A stretch of 42,464 bases of DNA from the IMG/VR virus record IMGVR_UViG_3300020463_000041, positions 1 through 42,464 of that record, one strand, 5' to 3'. Below are positions 32,342 through 39,071 of the stretch, piece after piece (within the stretch, counting starts at the first letter, position 1; each line of letters begins with the position of its first letter). The DNA comes from a virus. The notes under the pieces are model-generated. The model was given only the letters and a program-made list of their open reading frames with translations. It was not told the DNA's origin and ran no database searches. Position numbers and translations under genes: made by a program.

Positions 32342-32518
32342 ATGTCTGCCACCTATCTTCCTCAAAAGACTAAGTATCGCATCACTTTGGATCTGGAAGT
32401 CATGGAAGACTTCAACCCACATAATCTTGACTGGGAAAAACTATTGGATGTTCAGGGTGGTGAACACGTAGAAGCTTACGTGGAAGACTTGTCAGTTCCT
32501 GATTGTTTCTTCTCCTGA
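32342..32518 (+). CDS. Small acidic protein, unknown function
   Basis: A 58-residue protein (MSATYLPQKTKYRITLDLEV, NPHNLDWEKLLDVQGG, EAYVEDLSVPDCFFS). The strand-rich, acidic pattern is a type common in cyanophages but unassigned. CAGGAG lies eight bases before ATG 32342, one of the better ribosome-binding sites in this region, and a strong host-type promoter precedes it. Confidence 0.75.
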   Translation: MSATYLPQKTKYRITLDLEVMEDFNPHNLDWEKLLDVQGGEHVEAYVEDLSVPDCFFS

Positions 32519-32531
32519 TAATATTGGGGGT

Positions 32532-32541
32532 GATAAATAAT
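32532..32541 (+). promoter_or_regulatory. Late-type promoter (GATAAATA)
   Basis: GATAAATAAT in a 45-bp gap; TAAATA at 32534-32539, 25 bp before ATG 32564. It suggests that the next genes are late although they sit among small early-type genes. Confidence 0.6.
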
Positions 32542-32563
32542 TCATATTGTCATCCCCTATCCC

Positions 32564-32755
32564 ATGGCATTCTATTGTACAAAAAAATCATTGGTTGATG
32601 AATCGATCACACTATACTTTGCTGGTGGCAATAGATGGTCTGATCAAGTTTCAGAAAAGGTCACCTTTGCTACTAGAGATGGTTTAGACCAGAAGATTGC
32701 GAACGTTGATCGTATGTCTGGTGGATTCAAGAACGCAACAGTGGTAGAAGAATGA
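32564..32755 (+). CDS. Conserved small protein, unknown function
   Basis: A 63-residue protein (MAFYCTKKSLVDESITLYFA, GGNRWSDQVSEKVTF, SGGFKNATVVEE). The pattern resembles a short protein family of T4-like cyanophages that precedes virion-associated genes, as far as I recall. It overlaps the next gene (basic protein) by four bases and follows a late promoter, so it may be virion-related. Confidence 0.78.
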   Translation: MAFYCTKKSLVDESITLYFAGGNRWSDQVSEKVTFATRDGLDQKIANVDRMSGGFKNATVVEE

Positions 32756-33390
32756 AAACACTAAGCCAATTCCTTGCTGAAGCAAATTACGACCCTGAGA
32801 TTCAGGGTAGAAGTCAGATTCGTCAGACTGGTGAAGGTGGACGTAAAGAACCAAAGAGAGACACTGATAGCAGAAGAAAGCCAGGTGCTCAACCACGAAT
32901 GAAGGCAGTTGGTGGTGGTAAGATGGCTCCTGTCGGTCAATATAAAGACAGAAAGGATATTGGTGCGACTAAAGCTAGGTCTGAAAGAGAACAACAACCA
33001 ACACAAGAAAGAGGTAGTGCTGCACTATCCGCAAGAGAACAACAAAGAAAGGCTTATCAAGAAAGAAAGGCACGTGAGAGAGGTGGTAGTCGTACTCCAA
33101 TTACAGCAAAAAGTAAAGAGAAGACAGCCTCACAATTGTTGAAAAAGAAAGAAGCTCCCAAGAGCACAGAACCAAAGAAAGAACGTAAATCATACAAAAC
33201 TGCTGATGGCGGTGGTATGACAAGGAAAGAAAGAGACCAAACTCGTAACAAGAAAACAGGTGAAGATAGGAAGACTGCTAAACAACAAATGAGAGCGGAA
33301 TTTGAGAAGAAACATGGTAGAAAGCCTAGTAAGAAAGAGGCAATTCAAATGACAGCCAAGGCACATGCTGCAGCCAAGGCACTCAAATGA
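32752..33390 (+). CDS. Very basic Lys/Arg-rich protein
   Basis: A 212-residue protein starting MKTLSQFLAEANYDPEIQGR. After about residue 25 it is dominated by Lys, Arg, Gln, Glu and Ser with almost no hydrophobic core (ERKARERGGSRTPITAK, KKKEAPKSTEPKKERKSYK, EKKHGRKPSKKEAI), so it is largely disordered and strongly positive. MKTxSQFLxE starts are frequent in cyanophage virion proteins. A head-internal or nucleic-acid-binding role is plausible. A late promoter lies upstream of its partner gene. Confidence 0.85.
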   Translation: MKTLSQFLAEANYDPEIQGRSQIRQTGEGGRKEPKRDTDSRRKPGAQPRMKAVGGGKMAPVGQYKDRKDIGATKARSEREQQPTQERGSAALSAREQQRKAYQERKARERGGSRTPITAKSKEKTASQLLKKKEAPKSTEPKKERKSYKTADGGGMTRKERDQTRNKKTGEDRKTAKQQMRAEFEKKHGRKPSKKEAIQMTAKAHAAAKALK

Positions 33391-33542
33391 CACAAAGAAT
33401 GATGCGATTGTTTAATACAATCGATGAAGCCTACGAACATATCAAGTCTGATCAAGGTATATCTTTGAAAGAAGCCAAAGTATATGTTGATCAGAGTATT
33501 GCCCAGAGAATTGATGAAAAGGTCTGGGTAGTTCTCCCCTGA
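33387..33542 (+). CDS. Small protein (51 aa), unknown function
   Basis: A 51-residue helical protein (MTQRMMRLFNTIDEAYEHIK, ISLKEAKVYVDQSIAQRID). Its ATG overlaps the stop of the basic protein (ATGA), and it ends just before the first copy of the TATAGT-type promoter family. No family recognised. Confidence 0.68.
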   Translation: MTQRMMRLFNTIDEAYEHIKSDQGISLKEAKVYVDQSIAQRIDEKVWVVLP

Positions 33543-33547
33543 CAAAG

Positions 33548-33580
33548 TTACTCACCTTGAAAGGTCCACAGTAGTACGAG
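33548..33580 (+). promoter_or_regulatory. CTCACC-type promoter motif, copy 1 (degenerate -10)
   Basis: TTACTC (33548-33553), then ACCTTGAAAGGTCCAC, then AGTAGT at the -10 place (33570-33575). The start would be near 33582, just before ATG 33594. The -10 is weaker than in other copies. Confidence 0.6.
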
Positions 33581-33593
33581 AACCACCTAAATT

Positions 33594-34478
33594 ATGACAA
33601 GCACTCATATCGACCACCCAGAAGACACCATCCTTACTGGTGATCTCAGTGTGATTGATGCACTGTATGACAATGCATTTATCTCCATGAAGATGGACGG
33701 TATGAGTTTGGTTTGGGGTACCAATCCTCAAAACGGTAAGTTTTTTGTATGCACGAAATCGTGTTTTAACAAAAAGAAAATCAAGCTGTGTTATACTGTA
33801 GAAGATATTCTGACCCACTTTGGACATCAGATTGAAGTTGTAGATATCCTTACTAATTGTCTCTTTCATCTCCCTAAGACTGATAAGATCATCTGGGGTG
33901 ATTGGCTTGGTTTCGGTCACACTGATGTGTTGACTCAGAATACTTTGACCTATGCATTCTCTGAGGCTATTGATCAGAAACTGGTCATCGCACCACATAC
34001 TCTTGTCAACGTATATGCAGAGTTCAGTGATGGTGTATGTGAGCCATTGACTGATACTCTGGAAGACACTAATATGGTCAAGTGGGTACAACCTTCTGTT
34101 GACCGTATGCCACCACAGACTAAGGCACCCAAGATCAACAAAGACACGATTAAGTTCTTGACAAAGAAACAGGCTGACAGTGCAAAGATCGCTATCAACC
34201 AACTTATCAGAAGGGGTGAATATCTTGATGACGCTACACTGACTGAAATCCTTGGTTGTGTTCATCTTGCTAATCTCTATCAGTATGTGATGGAAATCAA
34301 ACTGGACATCATGGATAGTCTTATCATCAATGATGCACCAACTGCATATCTTCCAAGTGGTGATATCGCTCCTAATGGTGAGGGTTATGTCTTCCATTCT
34401 GAGTGTTATGGTAGTGTCAAACTGGTAAATCGTACCGAGTTTGCCTATGCCAACTTCAACAATGGGTACGGTACATAG
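33594..34478 (+). CDS. KxDG nucleotidyltransferase (RNA/DNA ligase-like) protein
   Basis: A 294-residue protein. FISMKMDGMSLVWG gives K33-x-D35-G36, the lysine that becomes adenylylated in ligases and mRNA-capping enzymes. Near the C-terminus E263-GYVF (motif IV, EGxV-like) and K276 (motif V, SVKLVNRTEF) complete the set. The middle has a helical insertion. This pattern matches a group of phage ligase-like proteins (I think DUF6267). It may join RNA or DNA ends; polarity and cofactor cannot be told. The stop TAG is followed at once by the promoter of the helicase gene. Confidence 0.82.
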   Translation: MTSTHIDHPEDTILTGDLSVIDALYDNAFISMKMDGMSLVWGTNPQNGKFFVCTKSCFNKKKIKLCYTVEDILTHFGHQIEVVDILTNCLFHLPKTDKIIWGDWLGFGHTDVLTQNTLTYAFSEAIDQKLVIAPHTLVNVYAEFSDGVCEPLTDTLEDTNMVKWVQPSVDRMPPQTKAPKINKDTIKFLTKKQADSAKIAINQLIRRGEYLDDATLTEILGCVHLANLYQYVMEIKLDIMDSLIINDAPTAYLPSGDIAPNGEGYVFHSECYGSVKLVNRTEFAYANFNNGYGT

Positions 34479-34510
34479 TTACTCACCTCCAAACGTCCCT
34501 TATTATGTAG
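34479..34510 (+). promoter_or_regulatory. CTCACC-type promoter motif, copy 2
   Basis: TTACTC (34479-34484), ACCTCCAAACGTCCCT, TATTAT (34501-34506). It overlaps the ligase-like gene's stop region; the start would be near 34513, just before ATG 34523. Confidence 0.75.
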
Positions 34511-34522
34511 CCACTGAACTTG

Positions 34523-35701
34523 ATGATCAAACTTCGCCCACACCAACAGGAAGCAGTATATGCTCTCCGTCAGAATAGTATTGGGCAGGTCATTGTTCCT
34601 ACCGGTGGTGGTAAAACACTCATCGCAATCATGGATGCAGTGAAGAGATTTGAGGTCAATGTTCCTCGTAACATTGTTGTTGTGGCTCCTCGTATTCTCC
34701 TGGCAGACCAACTCTGTTCGGAGTATATGGAGCACATCACAAATGCTAACGTCTTGCATTGTCACAGTGGTGATACAAAATACTTCAGCACTACCAAGTC
34801 GGATCATATCAAACTGTTTGTGGATATGTGTAATCATGTCCGTGAGCATTCTATTATCTTTACCACATATCACTCGCTTCATCGTGTTCAGGAAGCTGGT
34901 GTTGCTGTAGACACGATTTACTTTGACGAGGCACATAACAGTGTTCAACGTAACTTCTATCCACCGACAGAGTATTTCAGTAAGCATGCGGATCGCTGTT
35001 ACTTTTTTACTGCTACTCGCAAGACTAGTGTCACTGTCAACAAACCTGGTATGAACTGGGTTGATACTTATGGGCAGGTGATTACACGAGTGTCTGCACC
35101 TGAACTTGTCAACAATGGTTATATTCTTCCACCTAAAGTCAAGGTGATTGATATGGCCAAGGTCGATAAAAAGTCCTTGACTCCGTATATTGAGAGCAAC
35201 AAGATCCTTGAAACCATTGATCAAATCAGGATCAAAAAGATCCTTGTGTGTGTCAAAACCACACGTCAGTTGATGAATGTTTTCAGGACAGACTTCGCTG
35301 ATCAGTTGACCATGCGTGGTTATTCTTATCTCTACATCACGTCTAAAACCGGTGCCGTCATCGATGGTAACAAAGTCAGTCGTGAAGAGTTCTTTGAGAC
35401 ACTGAATGCATGGGGTAAAGATCCTGCCAAACAGTTTGTTGTTCTTCATCGTTCTATTCTGTCTGAAGGTATCAACGTCTCTGAACTTGAGGCTGTTATC
35501 TTCCTTCGTAACATGGATACTATCGAGATGTTGCAAACTGTTGGTCGTGTCATTCGTGTTGGCTCTGAAGCCAAGTCTTATGGTCTTCTGTGTGTCCCTT
35601 GCTACAATAATGTCGGTATCTCTACTCAAAAGGCACTACAAAACTGTGTAGATGTTGTCTTTGAGAAGGGTGAGATGTATGATAGTGTAGTTCGTAGATA
35701 A
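34523..35701 (+). CDS. SF2 DEAH-box helicase
   Basis: A 392-residue helicase. Motif I is PTGGGKT (26-32), motif II DEAH (135-138), motif III FFTATR (about 162-167), and motif VI QTVGRVIR (338-345); LRPHQQEAV at the start is the Q-like motif. At under 400 residues it is shorter than T4 UvsW (about 500), with no extra N-terminal domain. It likely remodels branched DNA or RNA-DNA hybrids in phage replication and recombination. I use ATG 34523; TTG 34520 is in frame. It is preceded by a CTCACC-type promoter. Confidence 0.9.
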   Translation: MIKLRPHQQEAVYALRQNSIGQVIVPTGGGKTLIAIMDAVKRFEVNVPRNIVVVAPRILLADQLCSEYMEHITNANVLHCHSGDTKYFSTTKSDHIKLFVDMCNHVREHSIIFTTYHSLHRVQEAGVAVDTIYFDEAHNSVQRNFYPPTEYFSKHADRCYFFTATRKTSVTVNKPGMNWVDTYGQVITRVSAPELVNNGYILPPKVKVIDMAKVDKKSLTPYIESNKILETIDQIRIKKILVCVKTTRQLMNVFRTDFADQLTMRGYSYLYITSKTGAVIDGNKVSREEFFETLNAWGKDPAKQFVVLHRSILSEGINVSELEAVIFLRNMDTIEMLQTVGRVIRVGSEAKSYGLLCVPCYNNVGISTQKALQNCVDVVFEKGEMYDSVVRR

Positions 35702-35702
35702 T

Positions 35703-35897
35703 ATGAAGTACACTAACTCTCACATTCTTGATGCTAAACCAGGAGCTCTACCTATCGTGTTCAATGAAAACTTATTGGCTATCCCTATGAGTGGCTCACA
35801 AACACAGCTCATGGTTATACATAATGGATCACCCATTAAAGTATGTCGTAACAAGCAATCTGCTTTGACACTGATGAAGAAACTCAAAAAACGATAA
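35703..35897 (+). CDS. Small basic protein, unknown function
   Basis: A 64-residue protein (MKYTNSHILDAKPGALPIVF, ENLLAIPMSG, KVCRNKQSALTLMKKLKKR). It begins one base after the helicase stop, so it is co-transcribed with it, and it ends in a Lys-rich helix that may bind nucleic acid. No family recognised. Confidence 0.75.
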   Translation: MKYTNSHILDAKPGALPIVFNENLLAIPMSGSQTQLMVIHNGSPIKVCRNKQSALTLMKKLKKR

Positions 35898-35899
35898 AA

Positions 35900-35930
35900 T
35901 ACCTCACCTTCAAAGGTCTTCTGTAGTATG
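35900..35930 (+). promoter_or_regulatory. CTCACC-type promoter motif, copy 3
   Basis: TACCTC (35900-35905), ACCTTCAAAGGTCTTC, TGTAGT (35922-35927), directly followed by ATG (35928-35930). If this -10 is used, the transcript would start after that ATG. Confidence 0.65.
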
Positions 35931-36062
35931 TCACACACCACACCAAACTGGCAACACCACTCCAAAAAACTTAAGATAACCAAGGGAACTTGTAAGGGTC
36001 GTCTAAGGTCTCGTAAGCAAGCTCTGAGGTCACTTAAACTCAAATTATGTACCAAACTATGA
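35928..36062 (+). CDS. Small very basic protein (44 aa)
   Basis: A 44-residue protein (MSHTTPNWQHHSKKLKITKG, CKGRLRSRKQALRSLKLKL), one third Lys/Arg. It overlaps the next gene by 16 bp. The ATG abuts the -10 box of the promoter motif, so it could be made only from transcripts that begin upstream. It could be a chance reading frame; its composition and gap-filling position favour a real gene. Confidence 0.5.
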   Translation: MSHTTPNWQHHSKKLKITKGTCKGRLRSRKQALRSLKLKLCTKL

Positions 36063-36259
36063 ATGTTGATTCAAAACTTCTTACTGTCATTGACAGTCTT
36101 CGTGATTGTTTATCTGTGGGATCTGAAAGCAAGGGAGATCCTGACAAAGGTTATCCCTATGCTTATGGGTACAACACCGCTGGAATAAGATACGCTATTG
36201 ACAGTTTAGAAACTGTTGTCGAAGAATACCGCTCCCTCATGTGTGAAAACAATCAATGA
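36047..36259 (+). CDS. Conserved small protein, unknown function
   Basis: A 70-residue protein (MYQTMNVDSKLLTVIDSLRD, GYPYAYGYNTAGIRYAIDSL). The SEGKGD/SKGDPDKGYPYAYGY-type segment followed by a helix is a pattern I associate with short cyanophage proteins. It overlaps the secreted peptidase gene by four bases (ATGA). The function is unknown. Confidence 0.75.
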   Translation: MYQTMNVDSKLLTVIDSLRDCLSVGSESKGDPDKGYPYAYGYNTAGIRYAIDSLETVVEEYRSLMCENNQ

Positions 36260-36801
36260 AAAAACTATTTGCTTCTCTCCTCGTTGCAGCATCAATTCTG
36301 ACACCTGGTGTGGCTAAGGCCAACAACACTGCGGAGGATCACCATGCATTGTGGAAGGAATTACAGAATCAAGGTGTAACTACAATCTACAATCACAAAC
36401 TCCATTGTCCTAAAGATGGGAGTGTTGATGGTAGATATTTCCTCTATTCTGCCATGTTGATTGTATGTCAGGACAACATGACTGCACATTTAATGGAGGA
36501 ACCTTGGACTGAAAATGATTTCGACACCTTGAGACATGAGGCACATCATGTAATTCAAGACTGCGCACGTGGTGTAATTGGTGACGGTGTTTCCCAGCCA
36601 TTGTTTGATGCAGAAACATATGCAGACTTTGTTGAAGCATCTACTATACCAATGGATCGATTAGAAGAACTCTTTGAAATGATGGTTAGTGATGGTCTTG
36701 ATCCTATGACTATTGTGGAGGAGATTGAAGCTTATATTGTAGCTTATGAAGTTCCTGCAGATAGTATCAGGACAAAGCTAATTGAGATCTGTTCAGAATA
36801 A
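36256..36801 (+). CDS. Secreted HExxH metallopeptidase-like protein, copy 2
   Basis: A 181-residue protein with a signal peptide (MKKLFASLLVAASILTPGVA then KA, cut at about residue 20-22). FDTLRHEAHHVIQDCARG gives H94-E95-x-x-H98; VEEIEAYIVAY supplies E158 as a candidate third zinc ligand. The HExxHxxQDC core and overall order match the 30361-31023 product, so the two are diverged paralogues. Export to the periplasm is likely in a Gram-negative cyanobacterial host. Its target is unknown. The stop TAA is part of the next promoter motif. Confidence 0.83.
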   Translation: MKKLFASLLVAASILTPGVAKANNTAEDHHALWKELQNQGVTTIYNHKLHCPKDGSVDGRYFLYSAMLIVCQDNMTAHLMEEPWTENDFDTLRHEAHHVIQDCARGVIGDGVSQPLFDAETYADFVEASTIPMDRLEELFEMMVSDGLDPMTIVEEIEAYIVAYEVPADSIRTKLIEICSE

Positions 36802-36830
36802 CTCACCTTCAAACGTCCCCTTTATTGTAA
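36799..36830 (+). promoter_or_regulatory. CTCACC-type promoter motif, copy 4
   Basis: TAACTC (36799-36804) contains the upstream TAA; ACCTTCAAACGTCCCC; TTTATT (36821-36826); GTAAC follows. ATG 36844 is 17 bp beyond the -10. Confidence 0.72.
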
Positions 36831-36843
36831 CCCTGCTCTTATT

Positions 36844-37056
36844 ATGAACAATTCATCTCAAATTCTTCGTGAACTTCAGGAACTTCGTAAGACCTGGCGT
36901 GTACAGAATTTCTCTTATACTTCATCACAACAAGCTCGTTACACTGAACTGACCGATCTTCGCCGTGCATTTGTATCAAAGTGGTATGAAGATGGTGTTG
37001 TTTGGACAGGCCCAAGTAATGTTGGTAAAGGTTCAACCACTACGGAGGAAGTTTGA
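36844..37056 (+). CDS. Conserved cyanophage protein, unknown function
   Basis: A 70-residue protein starting MNNSSQILRELQELRKTWRV. QNFSYTSSQQARYTELTDLRR and YEDGVVWTGPSNVGKGS form a pattern I recognise as widely conserved in marine cyanophages. The Arg- and Trp-containing helix suggests a nucleic-acid or protein contact surface. Its TGA overlaps the next ATG by one base after a GGAGGAAG ribosome-binding site. Confidence 0.82.
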   Translation: MNNSSQILRELQELRKTWRVQNFSYTSSQQARYTELTDLRRAFVSKWYEDGVVWTGPSNVGKGSTTTEEV

Positions 37057-37388
37057 TGAAATTCGATCCTGAACTGACCGAAAAATTTGAGACTGATGGC
37101 ACTACATTTGAGTATAATCATGCTCGGTGTGAATATCTCTCCGAACAGATTCTTGAACAGTATGAGTCAAGGATCAAGGTGATGGGTAACAAGTGGAGGA
37201 AGTCAAAAAGCAAAGGTAAGAGAGGATTGAAGACCGCACTTAACATTCTTGCATTACACAATGAATGGAATGTTGAGGATAATGATGAAACATTGTATCT
37301 GGTATTCAATGACCAAGATGAATGTTTCACAGATGTGACTACAGAAAACGAATACTATGCAAATCCTATCAAGGAGAATGAAGAATGA
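37056..37388 (+). CDS. Conserved small protein, unknown function
   Basis: A 110-residue protein. An acidic N-terminus (KFDPELTEKFETDGTTF) leads into a basic stretch (MGNKWRKSKSKGKRGLKTAL) and an acidic end. ATG 37056 has GGAGGAAG upstream; an in-frame TTG at 37053 is less likely. Coupled to both neighbours by overlaps. No family recognised. Confidence 0.78.
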   Translation: MKFDPELTEKFETDGTTFEYNHARCEYLSEQILEQYESRIKVMGNKWRKSKSKGKRGLKTALNILALHNEWNVEDNDETLYLVFNDQDECFTDVTTENEYYANPIKENEE

Positions 37389-37525
37389 TCTACAACATGG
37401 CATCTGACATTGATACCCGTAAAATTGTGTGGGTATATCAACCAACACAGACTACACACAATTGTGTATCAGTTGCAGCTATCAATCGTAAAGCTTCAGA
37501 ATCACTCACCTCCAAACGTCCCTAG
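37385..37525 (+). CDS. Small protein (46 aa) ending inside a promoter
   Basis: A 46-residue protein (MIYNMASDIDTRKIVWVYQP, TQTTHNCVSVAAINRKASES). Its ATG overlaps the previous stop (ATGA). The last codons (LTSKRP then TAG) are encoded by the CTCACC-type promoter itself, so its C-terminus has been taken over by promoter sequence or evolved with it. Confidence 0.6.
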   Translation: MIYNMASDIDTRKIVWVYQPTQTTHNCVSVAAINRKASESLTSKRP

Positions 37526-37533
37526 TATTGTAA
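37502..37533 (+). promoter_or_regulatory. CTCACC-type promoter motif, copy 5
   Basis: TCACTC (37502-37507), ACCTCCAAACGTCCCT, AGTATT (37524-37529), then GTAA. ATG 37547 is 17 bp beyond. It lies inside the end of the upstream small gene. Confidence 0.68.
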
Positions 37534-37546
37534 TCAACCACGCATC

Positions 37547-37894
37547 ATGACCTTCACCGCACCACAATACAAAACAGAATATCTCACTGAATGTTTGCTT
37601 GAAGTTCTCAACAACAAAGAGAAAGTAAATGCCATTGAATCGGGGAGAAATATCTACACTAATTTTGAATTTGAGGTAGGACGTAAGTATATCAAAGTCT
37701 GGTCATATTTGATCTCTGACGGTGAAAGATTACGTGGTCGCAGTTGTTATATGTTTGTAGAGAAGAGTGATGGTGCCGTGTATAAACCTGCATCACACAA
37801 AGCACCAGCTAAAGGTATCAGATTCTCTCTCGAAGGTTTAGTCGAGAATCCAGATATTTGTGATCCCTACGGTTCATTTTTGTATCGTCGTTGA
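37547..37894 (+). CDS. Conserved protein, unknown function
   Basis: A 115-residue protein with a helical start (YLTECLLEVLNNKEKVNAIE) and a beta-rich rest (FEFEVGRKYIKVWSYL, RSCYMFVEKSDGAVYKPAS, PYGSFLYRR). The ending 'DGAVYKPASxKAPAKGxRFSL' is of a kind I have seen in marine phages. It may be a small single-domain binding protein. First gene after promoter copy 5. Confidence 0.8.
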   Translation: MTFTAPQYKTEYLTECLLEVLNNKEKVNAIESGRNIYTNFEFEVGRKYIKVWSYLISDGERLRGRSCYMFVEKSDGAVYKPASHKAPAKGIRFSLEGLVENPDICDPYGSFLYRR

Positions 37895-37929
37895 TTGTGT
37901 CACTTCTTGCCCACTTTACTTCTAATCCA

Positions 37930-38133
37930 ATGCCACTCTCTGAATCCACAGTCTCCAAACTCGCTGATGCTCTCAAAGCCGACATTGTTCAGGAGATATA
38001 TGATAGTGAGAAATATTATGACTTTATGACTGAACTCATTGGTGAGGCATTGGAGAAGAAATTAGGTAACTGTGATCAAGACTTATTCTTCGACCTTGGT
38101 TTATGTTTAATGGACCGTATTGAGCTCAAATAG
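37930..38133 (+). CDS. Small acidic helical protein
   Basis: A 67-residue protein starting MPLSESTVSKLADALKADIV and ending LGLCLMDRIELK. I use ATG 37930, whose product is entirely helical; the frame is open from a TTG at 37891, which would add 13 hydrophobic residues (IVSLLAHFTSNP) and overlap the previous gene. The function is unknown. Confidence 0.75.
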   Translation: MPLSESTVSKLADALKADIVQEIYDSEKYYDFMTELIGEALEKKLGNCDQDLFFDLGLCLMDRIELK

Positions 38134-38135
38134 AA

Positions 38136-38167
38136 TAGCTCACCTCCAAATGTCTTCTATAGTGTAA
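38136..38167 (+). promoter_or_regulatory. CTCACC-type promoter motif, copy 6
   Basis: TAGCTC (38136-38141), ACCTCCAAATGTCTTC, TATAGT (38158-38163), GTAACC. ATG 38181 is 17 bp beyond. Confidence 0.78.
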
Positions 38168-38180
38168 CCACACAAAGATT

Positions 38181-38348
38181 ATGACTCTCACACTGACTGA
38201 ACGCAACCGCCTTCAATATGATCTTCGCCAGAAGATGCAAGAACATAAATTCAAAGCAGAATGTTGTGCTCAAGAGATTGCACGACTAAACAGAGAGTAT
38301 TTGACACAGTTTGAAACTCCTCTGTTCGACGAATTGTTCGGAGGTTGA
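38181..38348 (+). CDS. Small helical protein (55 aa)
   Basis: A 55-residue protein (MTLTLTERNRLQYDLRQKMQ, HKFKAECCAQEIARLNREYL), mostly a charged helix that may form a coiled coil. It is first after promoter copy 6, and the next ATG begins one base after its stop. No family recognised. Confidence 0.7.
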   Translation: MTLTLTERNRLQYDLRQKMQEHKFKAECCAQEIARLNREYLTQFETPLFDELFGG

Positions 38349-38349
38349 T

Positions 38350-38520
38350 ATGGCTTACCCACTCGGTATTGATAACCCTATCATCGCCAAAGGTGTGATG
38401 GGGTCACACAAATGGGCATTGTATTGGCGTGACGATTTGACCAAGATTGCCACATTTAATTCAGAACATCAAGCCTATCAAGCTCGTCGCCAACTTCTTG
38501 ACATCTACAACCAACCATGA
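38350..38520 (+). CDS. Small conserved protein, unknown function
   Basis: A 56-residue protein starting MAYPLGIDNPIIAKGVMGSH, then KWALYWRDDLTKIATFNSEH. ATG 38350 is chosen because it follows the previous stop directly; the same frame is open upstream. ATGA overlap with the next gene. Confidence 0.7.
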   Translation: MAYPLGIDNPIIAKGVMGSHKWALYWRDDLTKIATFNSEHQAYQARRQLLDIYNQP

Positions 38521-38684
38521 CTAAAGCACAACTTATCCGTGTTGTTAGAGAGACAGCCACTAAAGTTGACCACAATCTGACAAGAGAAGAAAAACAAAAG
38601 GTCTTCAATGATGTGGTTGATGGTCTCCTTCGAGACGGAAGAATCACCAAGAAACAACAACAAGCCTGGACACATCCTTTCTAA
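38517..38684 (+). CDS. Small basic protein (55 aa)
   Basis: A 55-residue protein (MTKAQLIRVVRETATKVDHN, LTREEKQKVFNDVVDGLLRD, ending QQAWTHPF). Helical and basic, similar in plan to small regulators, but I see no clear DNA-binding motif. Start overlaps the previous stop by four bases. Confidence 0.7.
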   Translation: MTKAQLIRVVRETATKVDHNLTREEKQKVFNDVVDGLLRDGRITKKQQQAWTHPF

Positions 38685-38693
38685 TTTCTAATC

Positions 38694-38900
38694 ATGTTAT
38701 TCAAAATCAATTCAATTTATCTTGACTTCAGTTGTGATGACCCAGTTCTTGAAGAAGAGCTAGGTGATGATTATCAACAGGTAATCACAAACGATGTCTT
38801 GGCAACAACTTGGAAAGCATCTGATGAAGACGATCTTATCGAAGAGATTACTAATTGCACCGGTTGGTGTATTAAATCCATCGATTATGATGTAGTTTGA
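38694..38900 (+). CDS. Conserved acidic small protein
   Basis: A 68-residue acidic protein (MLFKINSIYLDFSCDDPVLE, DDYQQVITNDVLATTWKASD, then EDDLIEEITNCTGWCIKSID). The alternation of strands and helices with the CTGWCI segment is a pattern I recognise from marine cyanophages; the role is unknown. It closes the operon driven by promoter copy 6 and is followed by a structured non-coding stretch. Confidence 0.8.
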   Translation: MLFKINSIYLDFSCDDPVLEEELGDDYQQVITNDVLATTWKASDEDDLIEEITNCTGWCIKSIDYDVV

Positions 38901-39026
38901 TGTATGGGCATGAGTGTAATTTCTGTGGTGGTTACAACACTCTGTAAGACCCATGTTCGAGGCATTTGTAACATGTTTGTGTGGTTACCTTGTTACATTG
39001 TAAGGCCTCATTGTCGGGACACAAAA
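38901..39026 (+). other. Structured intergenic region with two nested inverted repeats
   Basis: No convincing gene is present. The first element nests GAGTGT/ACACTC (38912-38917, 38937-38942) inside ATGGG/CCCAT (38904-38908, 38950-38954). The second nests TGTAACA/TGTTACA (38967-38973, 38991-38997) inside GAGGC/GCCTC (38959-38963, 39005-39009). It could be a small RNA, a folded 3' region, or a decayed zinc-ribbon gene (a 15-codon reading frame at 38900 contains CNFCGG). Confidence 0.5.
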
Positions 39027-39058
39027 TTACTCACCTTCAAACGTCCACTATAGTGTAA
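39027..39058 (+). promoter_or_regulatory. CTCACC-type promoter motif, copy 7
   Basis: TTACTC (39027-39032), ACCTTCAAACGTCCAC, TATAGT (39049-39054), GTAAC: the full consensus. ATG 39072 is 17 bp beyond. Confidence 0.82.
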
Positions 39059-39071
39059 CTGCAACAGAATT

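Noticed and set aside
33552-34397. 281-codon open frame on the minus strand opposite the ligase-like gene
   Set aside because: It mirrors a + strand gene with clear nucleotidyltransferase motifs, and its product has no recognisable domain.
34445-35629. 394-codon open frame on the minus strand opposite the helicase gene
   Set aside because: The + strand encodes a helicase with all motifs. The antisense frame has no family features, no ribosome-binding site or promoter, and is explained by codon usage of the helicase.
38900-38947. 15-codon reading frame with a CNFCGG motif
   Set aside because: Too short to call as a gene; kept only as evidence that the region might be a decayed zinc-ribbon gene.
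38901-38965. tRNA-like stretch with a GTA triplet in a loop and GTTCGAG downstream
   Set aside because: Acceptor, anticodon and T stems do not pair as a cloverleaf; only non-tRNA hairpins form.
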